Of a DNA stretch of 64,000 nt, positions 55,901 to 63,381 are shown piece by piece (the stretch's first letter is position 1; every line of letters begins with the position of its first letter). The stretch is from Pseudomonas sp. FP198. GTDB taxonomy: Bacteria > Pseudomonadota > Gammaproteobacteria > Pseudomonadales > Pseudomonadaceae. The stretch spans positions 1,381,501 to 1,445,500 of the forward strand of contig NZ_CP117452.1 of NCBI RefSeq assembly GCF_030687895.1. Reading direction: 5' to 3'. The notes under the pieces were generated by a model. That model saw only the letters and a program-made list of their open reading frames with translations, ran no database searches and was not told the DNA's origin. The position numbers were made by a program, and so were the translations under genes.

Positions 55901-56410
55901 TCAAAACCCTCGCAAAATCCGAGAGGCTTTCCGCCACCAAGACTCATGCTGGCTAAACGGATCATCCACCAACACCGCTGGCATATCCCGCAAGCGAATC
56001 CATGGCTCATCCTGCCAGTGCAGCATGCAGAGCGACATCTTCGGCCAATCCAGCACACTCAACATCGGCCGCTCCACCTTGTGTGAATAGCGCTCATCCC
56101 GCAGGGTTGGCACCACCTGATGCGTGATCCATTCACGCAGCAACCGATACTCAGGACAGTAGTGATAAACCAGCAACGCATAGACGCCCGACTCGCTCAG
56201 CATCAGACGCTCTTCGGTCAAGCCGTGGATGTGCGTGAGCATCATCCTGCGCTGGTCAGGATCAAGCTTGCGGGTCATGCGTTCATCTAGGTGCTTGCCC
56301 ATCAAACGACCCAAATCGGATGCGCTGAACCAAGCCTGGTTTTCAACCAGGAGGGCATGCAGATGAATATTGTGTCGAATAAATTGAGTAGGTATCAGTG
56401 GGTCAGACAT
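55901..56410 (-). CDS. BRO-N-domain protein (phage antirepressor-like)
   Basis: 169 residues from ATG 56410, with GGAGG upstream. FIRHNIHLHALLVENQAWFS, then ASDLGRLMGKHLDERMTRKL and LMLSESGVYALLVYHYCPEY with LREWITHQVVPTLRDE, follow the Bro-N pattern of phage antirepressors and their chromosomal relatives. The C-terminal part is unlike known KilA-C or ANT domains. It suggests phage-derived DNA at this site. A small upstream frame overlaps its start. Confidence 0.8.
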   Translation of the reverse strand: MSDPLIPTQFIRHNIHLHALLVENQAWFSASDLGRLMGKHLDERMTRKLDPDQRRMMLTHIHGLTEERLMLSESGVYALLVYHYCPEYRLLREWITHQVVPTLRDERYSHKVERPMLSVLDWPKMSLCMLHWQDEPWIRLRDMPAVLVDDPFSQHESWWRKASRILRGF

Positions 56411-56577
56411 GACAGACCTCCAGAAGCGGCTGTGCATGAGCTGACGAGCGGGTAGGGCTGGTTACGTTCATCTTGAAGGGCAGATTTACAGGCATATCCT
56501 TTACCTCTGGCTGCTTTCTTAGGGCATTCGTTATGGGTGTCGGGAGCTAAGAAACCCACCAGAGACGGGCCGGACAT
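56395..56577 (-). CDS. Possible 60-residue leader ORF before the BRO gene
   Basis: ATG 56577 has AAGGGG close upstream and the frame runs 16 bases into the BRO gene, the geometry of a coupled leader. The sequence MSGPSLVGFLAPDTHNECPK and GKGYACKSALQDERNQ has no recognised family. Codon usage is unremarkable. It could be translated as a control peptide or be chance. Confidence 0.3.
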   Translation of the reverse strand: MSGPSLVGFLAPDTHNECPKKAARGKGYACKSALQDERNQPYPLVSSCTAASGGLSCLTH

Positions 56578-56796
56578 ATTCCCCTTTCGGGTCTTGTATT
56601 CGCCCACTCCCGACATAACGGGGAATTTTCGCAGGCGTAGAAAACCGCAGGCGAAAAAAAGCCGCTGACTGTCGGGTGCGGAGGGCCGCTCTGGTTGAGG
56701 CGTTTCTTAGGCGCCGAACTGAAAGCCTAGGGGGTGATTGCCGGATGGTCAACCTTGAAAAGTATCTGATTATTATCCTGTCCAAATCGCGCAGGG
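56578..56796. other. Non-coding stretch between BRO leader and vsr
   Basis: No credible gene is seen. The minus strand has TCGCCTGCGG and CGCCTGCGAA flanking TTTTCTA, two near-copies that can form a short-stem structure just upstream of the leader ORF. Confidence 0.4.
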
Positions 56797-57216
56797 CTAG
56801 GTGCTTCGATCGAGTGTCTTCAGGATTTCGGTGCGGAGGATTTCTCTGTTTTTTGTCTGGCATTCCCAGATAACCGCCACGCGCCATCCGAGCGTTTCCA
56901 GTGCCTGTTGTGCACTGAGATCTCGTTCCACGTTTTTTGCCAATTTAGGCAGCCAAAATTCCGGTCTGCTTTTTGGCGTGTAAGCGTATTTGCATCCAGG
57001 ATGTCGGTGCCAAAAACAGCCGTGAACGAATATGCACAATCGATGCTTGGGCAGGACCAAGTCGGGCTTCCCTGGAAGATCTTTCCGATGCAGACGATAG
57101 CGAAGCCCCATTGCATGGCACACCGATCGCACGATCATTTCGGGCTTGGTATTTTTCCCCTTGATTGCTGCCATGATCCTGGAGCGGTGTTCGGGGGTGA
57201 CTATATCTGCACTCAT
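56797..57216 (-). CDS. vsr: Very short patch repair endonuclease Vsr
   Basis: 139 residues from ATG 57216. The Vsr motifs are all present: IKGKNTKPEMIVRSVCHAMG, then LRYRLHRKDLPGKPDLVLP (catalytic Asp), FVHGCFWHRHPGC (His and zinc-binding Cys) and GWRVAVIWEC. Vsr nicks 5' of T in T:G mismatches that arise when 5-methylcytosine deaminates, so it protects sites modified by the partner methyltransferase. It starts six bases after the restriction endonuclease stop, in one minus-strand unit. Confidence 0.95.
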   Translation of the reverse strand: MSADIVTPEHRSRIMAAIKGKNTKPEMIVRSVCHAMGLRYRLHRKDLPGKPDLVLPKHRLCIFVHGCFWHRHPGCKYAYTPKSRPEFWLPKLAKNVERDLSAQQALETLGWRVAVIWECQTKNREILRTEILKTLDRST

Positions 57217-57222
57217 CAAAAC

Positions 57223-58425
57223 TCACTCAGCGGAAAAACTCGTCTCCAGCCATGTCTGGACAGCAGAACTATCATGTAATCCCGTTTCCCGCAGAAGCTC
57301 AACGACGTCTCGGCCCGCTAAAATCATCACTGGATGACCATCCTCCACGATCTCCTTGTAGGCTTGGTCATGCAACCAGGAGGTCGTAATGATTACTCCG
57401 AATTGCCGATGGCGCAGGCGAGAGATCAATCTTGAAACCTCTCGCACGCCAACCGAATTGTTCGCTCCATAACACTTGGCCTCGATTGCAAAGTCCACGA
57501 GAACAGACGTCTCTGCCCTCCCAATCCTGAGCTTGCCAATGCCGTCCCTACCACCATCTCGATAACGTCTTGTCAGATCCAGATCTACGATGTCAGGCAG
57601 GCATATCCTTACCAGATGCGCAGCACAGGCTTCGAACGCATAAGGATCCGACTCAAAATGCTTGTGCAAAATGGCAAGTATTTTGATGTCTTCTCGCGCG
57701 GAGGGGAGTTGATCTTTCTTCGAGCGGATGGGTTGAGAGCGTTTGGCAATCAGTGGTGTGTATTGCCCGGATCTGACCCATTTCAGCCATTCGGTTGGCG
57801 CGTGCTCGCTTTCACTCGCTCGAACTCCATTGATGACGTCCTCCAGCCATGATCTCGGTATCTCTGGCACGTCAAGGATGGTGAAGGTGGCTCTGTAATT
57901 CTGAAAGCGCTGGCCTTTGCTTGCGTGCCACACAGCGACCAAATCGTCGTTGTGAGTGCTGCCTATCCGGCCGGGGACTGCCAAACCTCGGAAAATCACA
58001 TCTCGATAGATTCCCGCCTTGGTGAAAACAAGAATGGGTGGGATCAAGGCACGTAATCCTGAATGCTGCCACTCGAAAATCAGCTCCAAAAGGTTGTTGC
58101 CATACCGGTTGGTTTCGTCCAATTTACGCCCGGGTTTCTTGTTGTCACCGTAGTAGGTGAACACGCCCGTGGAGAGGTCCAGCTCATCGGGCCAGTCAAA
58201 ATCCTCCATGCTCGATAAAAGTGCTATCAGGCGCGGATCATTGCGTTTGCCTCTGATCCTGAAGCCGCCCTGGTTGCTGAGGCTTAGCAGTTTGGTCAGG
58301 GGATCATCGCTGGAATTACCATTTCGGCTCCCAGCGTAGCGAGCGTCAATCCTCAAATCTGAGCTTGACAGCTCGTCAACAGATAAACCAGGTTGTCGGT
58401 CATTGTGGTGTCCTCGTGCCATCAT
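57223..58425 (-). CDS. Restriction endonuclease, AspBHI-like
   Basis: 400 residues. The N-terminal domain has FTYYGDNKKPGRKLDETNRY (about 89-108), the hallmark of AspBHI-type enzymes as I recall them. The C-terminal nuclease domain has YAFEACAAHLVR (265-ish), RYRDGGRDGIGKLRIG (Asp 290/294) and LVDFAIEAKCYG (Glu 315, Lys 317), a complete PD-(D/E)XK active site of the Mrr-like kind. AspBHI itself is modification-dependent; placement beside a 5mC methyltransferase suggests either that this one cuts unmodified DNA or that the pair is not a classical type II set. Its start faces the methyltransferase start across 59 bp. Confidence 0.8.
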   Translation of the reverse strand: MMARGHHNDRQPGLSVDELSSSDLRIDARYAGSRNGNSSDDPLTKLLSLSNQGGFRIRGKRNDPRLIALLSSMEDFDWPDELDLSTGVFTYYGDNKKPGRKLDETNRYGNNLLELIFEWQHSGLRALIPPILVFTKAGIYRDVIFRGLAVPGRIGSTHNDDLVAVWHASKGQRFQNYRATFTILDVPEIPRSWLEDVINGVRASESEHAPTEWLKWVRSGQYTPLIAKRSQPIRSKKDQLPSAREDIKILAILHKHFESDPYAFEACAAHLVRICLPDIVDLDLTRRYRDGGRDGIGKLRIGRAETSVLVDFAIEAKCYGANNSVGVREVSRLISRLRHRQFGVIITTSWLHDQAYKEIVEDGHPVMILAGRDVVELLRETGLHDSSAVQTWLETSFSAE

Positions 58426-58484
58426 GATTGAATGGTGCCGGGAACCTGGTAACCTGGCTAGAAGATAAATTTGAAGGTTTCTAA
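58426..58484. promoter_or_regulatory. Divergent control region of the restriction-modification genes
   Basis: 59 bp separate the endonuclease start (minus) from the methyltransferase start (plus), so the two promoters must overlap. GGTGCCGGGAACCTGGTAACC contains CCGGGAACC/GGTAACC-like short symmetry, a possible site for self-control by the methyltransferase. GAAGG precedes the methyltransferase ATG. Confidence 0.45.
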
Positions 58485-59460
58485 ATGGATCAGATTCGAA
58501 CGTTTGACATGTTCTGTGGGGCGGGGGGGAGCAGCCTCGGAGCTCGGGAGGGGGGGGGCCAAGATCGTGGGTGGTGTGGATTTATGGGGGCCGGCAGCAG
58601 AGTCCTTCAGGCTGAATTTTCCAGAGGCAAATGTTTTTCAACAAGACCTCCGAATTCTAACCCCAGAGAAGGTTTTGGAAAAAACTGGACCAATAGACCT
58701 GCTGATTTCATCGCCTGAGTGCACCCATCACACTTGCGCGAGAGGGAGTAAACCTCGATCAGAGGAAAGCAGAGATACCGCTTTTCAGGTAATTAGATAT
58801 GCAGAAGTTATGAAACCTCGTTGGATTACTTTGGAAAATGTAGTTCATATGAAACCATGGGGGAGGTATGGGGAGTTAATGGAGGAACTTGTAAGGTTAA
58901 AATATAATGTGCGTGAACAAGTCATAGATGCATCTGAGTTCGGTGTTGCTCAACGCAGACGTAGGCTTTTTATGATCGCGGATCTAATGGATATGCCCGG
59001 TCAGATTTTTCCGGGAAGTGCTCCACGTACGACCGTTTGGGATATTTTGGACGACAGTGGAAGATATAAAATGACTCCATTGCGGAAACCTAATCGAGCC
59101 ACGGAAACACTTGCTCGGGCTGATCGTGCAATAGCTGAATTAGGGCCTAATATGCCGTTCTTAATTGTTTATTATGGTACGGATGGCGGAGGCGGTTGGC
59201 AGCGTATGGAATCCCCGTTGAGAACAATTACGACAGTTGATAGATTCGCATATGTTAAACCGACCGATGACGGACATATGATGCGTATGCTTCAGCCTGA
59301 TGAGCTGCGCAAGGCTATGGGTTTTCCTGATAACTACATTTTTCCGCCCGTTACCAGGCGAGAACAGGTGAAGCTAATGGGAAATGCTGTTTGCTCTCCG
59401 GTCATGGAAGCTATTGTACGCGGATTAAAATTGACTAAACAATGCCAAAATGCTGCCTGA
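58485..59460 (+). CDS. DNA (cytosine-5) methyltransferase, interrupted by a frameshift in a G9 tract
   Basis: The start is ATG 58485 (GAAGG upstream): MDQIRTFDMFCGAGGSSLGA is motif I for S-adenosylmethionine. At 58550-58558 a run of nine G shifts the frame; with eight G the text continues as AREGGAKIVGGVDLWGPAAE and runs intact to 59460 (about 324 residues). Later motifs are LISSPECTHHTCARG (motif IV, with catalytic Cys but SPEC instead of PPCQ), ITLENVVHMKPWGRYGEL (motif VI, ENV), GVAQRRRRLFMIADL (motif VIII) and GFPDNYIFPPVTRREQVKLM with GNAVCSPVMEAIV (motifs IX-X). Without slippage, an N-terminally divided, inactive product results. Confidence 0.88.
58550..58558 (+). repeat. G9 homopolymer inside motif I of the methyltransferase
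   Basis: Nine consecutive G residues follow GCTCGGGA. A G7 run lies 20 bp upstream (58523-58529). Tracts of this length are prone to slipped-strand gain or loss of one base. Confidence 0.9.
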
Positions 59461-59470
59461 TAATTAAAAT

Positions 59471-59488
59471 GGCCTCCAGAAGGAGGCC
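59471..59488. terminator. Bidirectional hairpin between convergent genes
   Basis: GGCCTCC-AGAA-GGAGGCC lies between the methyltransferase and the receiver-domain gene with A/T-rich flanks on both sides. Confidence 0.8.
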
Positions 59489-59493
59489 GAATA

Positions 59494-60897
59494 TCATCGT
59501 ATTTCCACTATTCCAGGTCTAGTGGTCTGTCTAATAAGCCAGCTGTTAATATCTGCAAGCATTTGCTCTCGTAAGCGCCCTAAAATAAGAGGTGCAAGTT
59601 TTTCGTTGGCGAATGAAGAGTTTAGAGCGAAGGTCAGTTTCGAGTTGAATATGAAATGGTAGTGCTCGCCTCCATTGCTTATCATCTCAGGGAGTTTTAT
59701 GAGGTATTCACCAATAAGTTTGTTTTGCCTCTCTCCTCCGCTAATGGCATTGCAAAAATCGGAATAGTTTTTTGGTATTTTTATACCAACTAAGTATTTA
59801 TTCCAAGGGGACTTGTTCTGTGCGTGATCACATGGAGGAGTGATGTCTAGTGCCACAAGGGTACAAGCTTCGGTGACAATCGCTTTTTGTAAGTTTTCAG
59901 TTCGGGAGAATTGTAAGAAATTGCAGCGCAAAAATTTTCCAAACTCTTCTTCAGTAATATTACCACTAGGTAGAAGGTGAAAGTGCTGTGATATATTTAT
60001 TACACTACCAGGCGGAAGTGGTGAGTCGATAGAAAGCTCCTCTAAGTGAATGATTCTATTAGTTTTAGCCTTCCAGTTCTCTAGCCGAACATGTCGATCT
60101 ATATCTATCGTGTTAAATTTTTCCAGACCTTCCATTGTTGCAGATATTTTGTCGCGAAGAATTGAAGAGAGTACTTCTTTAATTCCTTTTTTCATGTTTT
60201 CAGGAGCAACGTTCTTTCCTATCTCAGCCAGTGCCATTTCGTATAAAATACTGCCCAGATCAGCGTCGAAAAAAGTACCAGGCTTAATGAAGCTAGTGAT
60301 TTCTGAAATGGTTTCGGATATAGCTCTAAACACCTCTACTTCCCAAGATAGTAGAGATTTTGTGGCCGGAAACGAGTTGGATTTCGCAAGGATATGGTCG
60401 GTAAGCTCATTTATTTTAGCAGGTTCAATTAAGTCATATCGTTCTACTTCGCTGTGAGTTCCATGCGATGTGAATTGTGGTTTTGTGTCTAATGAAACAT
60501 AGGCGTATGGCGCTTGGGTTGGCTTTAGATTTTCTCTTAAATGGTTAAAAAGTTCGTCAGCTTTTTTTGTTTCAAAGCCGCTTTCTGCCCCAGCCCACGT
60601 GGACCAAGTTACTAAAAGCCACGGACCGTTATTTTCAGAAACTATAGATTCAATAGTCGTAGTTGCAGCTTCATAATCATTTTTTCCTGGCTCTCCGGCT
60701 GATATTAATGCCAAATCTTGAAAAATAACTCGGATGCTATTTAACTTAGGTGGATTTTGCGCTATACGGTCGGCAAGGGTTTTTTCGTCGAATTGAAAGA
60801 AATAGCATGGAGTGAGATTTTTAATCAAAATAGTACAAATCAACATTCCATCGTCATATTTGTCGTCAATTACTAATGCGTGTCCGATAGTTGACAT
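59494..60897 (-). CDS. Divergent receiver-domain protein, partner of the dual-GHKL protein
   Basis: 467 residues starting one base after the upstream gene's stop, so translation is coupled. The first ~140 residues fit a response-regulator receiver: acidic pair in ALVIDDKYDD (Asp 11/12), likely phospho-acceptor Asp 61 in IRVIFQDLALISAG, Thr/Ser in WLLVTWSTWAG (97-100) and a Lys in SLDTKP (139). The remaining ~325 residues are helical and match no output domain that I know (no helix-turn-helix, no HPt). It probably receives phosphate or a conformational signal from the ATPase. The DNA is A+T-rich. Confidence 0.7.
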   Translation of the reverse strand: MSTIGHALVIDDKYDDGMLICTILIKNLTPCYFFQFDEKTLADRIAQNPPKLNSIRVIFQDLALISAGEPGKNDYEAATTTIESIVSENNGPWLLVTWSTWAGAESGFETKKADELFNHLRENLKPTQAPYAYVSLDTKPQFTSHGTHSEVERYDLIEPAKINELTDHILAKSNSFPATKSLLSWEVEVFRAISETISEITSFIKPGTFFDADLGSILYEMALAEIGKNVAPENMKKGIKEVLSSILRDKISATMEGLEKFNTIDIDRHVRLENWKAKTNRIIHLEELSIDSPLPPGSVINISQHFHLLPSGNITEEEFGKFLRCNFLQFSRTENLQKAIVTEACTLVALDITPPCDHAQNKSPWNKYLVGIKIPKNYSDFCNAISGGERQNKLIGEYLIKLPEMISNGGEHYHFIFNSKLTFALNSSFANEKLAPLILGRLREQMLADINSWLIRQTTRPGIVEIR

Positions 60898-60898
60898 C

Positions 60899-63103
60899 TC
60901 AATGCTCCCTCTTGAACACTAGTCCGATATGTGCACCTGTTAGGGCCGCCGGAGCTTCAATAAAGTTTCTCTCAGGAAACGCAAGTCTCCCCGCATGGGC
61001 TTTCATAACCATATCGGTATAATATAACCCTATACCCATGCCGGCGGGCTTTCTCGTATGGAAAGGCTGAATAAGATCTGCCGCATCATCCAGAAAGCCA
61101 GGCCCGTTATCCGCAATTATTATTGCAGGTGATTCCATTTCGGCCGTGGGCGCGATCCAAATAAAACGTTCGGTTTCGATTTCATCTAGCCAGTAGATTG
61201 CGTTATCAATGACATTGACTAATGCAGAGGTCAGCATTCGTCTCATTCCCTTGATCGTAAAATCTAGGTCCGGCCGGTTTTTGAAACCGTCCAGAAATGT
61301 TATCTTATGCCTACTGAACCTTCTTTGTTGCGTGAGCAATGCATATCTCACCAAGTCGGAAGCCTTGATTTCTTCCATTTTTTTGTTGCTGACCATATAC
61401 ATAGCGCCTTGCAATATAGACACTAGTTCGTTTGACATTTTTTGCAGTTGTTCGATAGGCGCGCGTTCTATAATGCTTGCGTTTAGCCCTTTTACACCTC
61501 TTTCTAACTCATGAAAAACTGTAACTAAACCTAATCCCGCTCCGGCAGCTGATAACATTACATCTCGTGTCTCGCGATAACTTTTTCCAACTCCTCGAAC
61601 GATTTCGCCTATTTGAATGTCAAGTTCCTTGTTTTTTAGAACCGACTGTTCTAAATCGTTTAATAATTCTTCAATGCCTTTTTTGTGCATTGTTCCTGTG
61701 GTTGGGCCTGGAGTGGTGCTTAGCGCATCTTTAAGCAATCGTTTATCTTTGTTTCTTTCTGCCTCGAACTGAGAAATTATGCAAAGCATTGCATATACAA
61801 GTTCGTTATATGCATCGTTCTCAACGAAACCTTCTCTGTTTGTTTTTTCCTTTAAGTCTGGACTTCCCTCCAGCTCAAGATGAATTTCTCCAATTATTTG
61901 TTTGCTGCCAAATTTTCTAGTAGGTCCTTGAATACGTCGGTGATCAAGTCCTAACCAATCATCTCCTGGTTCCCCATAGTTATACACTCGAAGGCCGTCT
62001 CGATAGACTTTAATGCCTCCTTGCTGTTTTACATATTCTTCAAGTCCTCCTTTTTCATCTTTTATATATCTTAAAATATCTTTGTCAAAGTCAAAGCCGA
62101 TGATTTTTCCTCTAAGTGTACCAATTCCTAAGCCATGATTATCCGGATTAGTGAGGTGGTAGAGGTCAGGCCGTTGTGGTCGTTTTTTTCGTTCTCGCCA
62201 ACTTTCCCCATCCTCTGGAAACTTGAATCGAAAAAATTCAAAGTTTTCGGATGAAAGCTCTGTATTGCGATCAAATATGAGCCCGTTATAGTCAGCTTTT
62301 ATCGCAGGGTAAGGTGTGAAATTGTAGTTATAATAAAATCCTTCGTTTGAAAGCTCGAAATTGAAGCTAAATAAACTCTGGCTCTCAGCAAGCTCGGGGT
62401 CGAAAAGATCATCTAGCCATTTTTTTTCAGGAGTTATTTTAAATGAAACCTCAAAACGGTCCTTGTAGTCTGACTGCTTCTCCGCGTGCTCTTCGTTTTT
62501 GTATGTTAGGGTGGCTGGGGTCATAGATTTTACTGATCTATAAAGCTTCCTGATTTCTCCTCTACGCCATTTCTGTTTGAGGTTGGAGATTTTGATATAT
62601 GTGCCAGTCGCCCCGAATTTAAAGATCTCGGAGTCGCGTTCTTGAATATGTACTTTGGCTTCATCTAAATACTCAGACTTTGCGAATTCAGCCCAGTCTA
62701 TATCTACAATAACTTCGGGTGTGTCTTTGGATTTGGTGACCATCAATATTTTAGTGCCAAGGCGGTGTACCGCAAATCGACCAACCCCTTTCTCGCCAAC
62801 CTGAAGTCTGCCTTTTGCAGTCCGTTCACCTTTGTTTCTGGTTTCTAACTTATGCCCGTTTGCAGGCTCCATCCATACTTCGGTTACGGTTTTAAAGCTC
62901 ATTCCGTATCCGTTGTCGATGATGGTTATTTCGCCATTGTCTTCATCAATATTGGTTAGTTCAAGCTCTACTTCACTTGCATCTGCATCATATGCATTTT
63001 TCACTATCTCAAATAATGCAAGGGTATGATTTTTTATCAGTTGTTCACCTAAGAGTTCCATTATTCTTGCTTTAGGTCTGAATGATGCAATTGCCTTTTG
63101 CAT
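60899..63103 (-). CDS. Tandem GHKL ATPase: MORC/Hsp90-like plus histidine-kinase-like
   Basis: 734 residues. The N-terminal GHKL domain has LFEIVKNAYDADASEVELEL (31-50), ITIIDNGYGMSFKTVTEVW (59-77) and LQVGEKGVGRFAVHRLG (100-116), as in MORC/MutL/Hsp90-type ATPases. A middle region is followed by a coiled stretch. A second, kinase-like module then shows LVTVFHELERGVKGL (His 531 as possible phospho-acceptor), SALVNVIDNAIYWLDEIE (N box, ~626), IIIADNGPGFLDDA (G1, ~662) and FHTRKPAGMGIGLYYTDMVM (F/G2, ~681-700). It is co-translated with the receiver protein. Role in or beside the restriction-modification set is inferred. Confidence 0.8.
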   Translation of the reverse strand: MQKAIASFRPKARIMELLGEQLIKNHTLALFEIVKNAYDADASEVELELTNIDEDNGEITIIDNGYGMSFKTVTEVWMEPANGHKLETRNKGERTAKGRLQVGEKGVGRFAVHRLGTKILMVTKSKDTPEVIVDIDWAEFAKSEYLDEAKVHIQERDSEIFKFGATGTYIKISNLKQKWRRGEIRKLYRSVKSMTPATLTYKNEEHAEKQSDYKDRFEVSFKITPEKKWLDDLFDPELAESQSLFSFNFELSNEGFYYNYNFTPYPAIKADYNGLIFDRNTELSSENFEFFRFKFPEDGESWRERKKRPQRPDLYHLTNPDNHGLGIGTLRGKIIGFDFDKDILRYIKDEKGGLEEYVKQQGGIKVYRDGLRVYNYGEPGDDWLGLDHRRIQGPTRKFGSKQIIGEIHLELEGSPDLKEKTNREGFVENDAYNELVYAMLCIISQFEAERNKDKRLLKDALSTTPGPTTGTMHKKGIEELLNDLEQSVLKNKELDIQIGEIVRGVGKSYRETRDVMLSAAGAGLGLVTVFHELERGVKGLNASIIERAPIEQLQKMSNELVSILQGAMYMVSNKKMEEIKASDLVRYALLTQQRRFSRHKITFLDGFKNRPDLDFTIKGMRRMLTSALVNVIDNAIYWLDEIETERFIWIAPTAEMESPAIIIADNGPGFLDDAADLIQPFHTRKPAGMGIGLYYTDMVMKAHAGRLAFPERNFIEAPAALTGAHIGLVFKREH

Positions 63104-63381
63104 AATGCTCCCTCTTTAATTAAGATTTCATCGTGTCGCTACTGGATAAATATATTAGAAAAAATTGTGGCTGCCTATGATTCAGAGATCACTTTGCCAT
63201 CAAAAATCAAAAAAATGTAGCGATAAGGGGCGACGTAGAGAGGTAACAAGCTCTGCAAGGCCGCCTACTCGGGTTTTCCGAGGCGTTGCGCTACGTCACT
63301 AGCCGATATCGTTGCCATGTCACCATTTATTGAGTTCATCTGCATAATTTTGAGGTTAGGCCTGTGGGTTGCGCCTATTGC
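63104..63381. other. Upstream region of the GHKL gene
   Basis: This 278-bp gap contains the inverted repeat described at 63221-63311 and A+T-rich DNA (63141-63220) nearer the GHKL start. No ORF was seen. GTTAGGCC at 63355-63362 is a lone short motif. Confidence 0.5.
63221..63311 (-). ncRNA. Structured inverted repeat, possible small RNA or leader
   Basis: The outer arms CGATA and TATCG, then GGC/GCC, then the perfect GACGTAG/CTACGTC, enclose inner stems. On the minus strand these are GCAACGCCTCGG-AAAA-CCCGAGTAGGCGGCCTTGC (several short paired blocks) and AGAG-CTTGTTAC-CTCT. A T-run (TTTTTTTGATTTTT) follows on the minus strand, as after a small RNA. It could equally be a recombination or protein-binding site. 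Confidence 0.4.

Noticed and set aside
56531..56887. 118-residue minus-strand frame upstream of the BRO gene
   Set aside because: It overlaps the 3' end of vsr and has Arg-rich, low-information composition without a ribosome-binding site.
58471..58560. Methyltransferase start at 58471 in the main frame
   Set aside because: That N-terminus lacks motif I, whereas the frame from ATG 58485 contains FDMFCGAGGSSLGA and a ribosome-binding site.
63221..63362. Integron attC site or retron RNA near the HNH gene
   Set aside because: GTTAGGC occurs but no matching partner core was found, and no integrase or reverse transcriptase is in the window.
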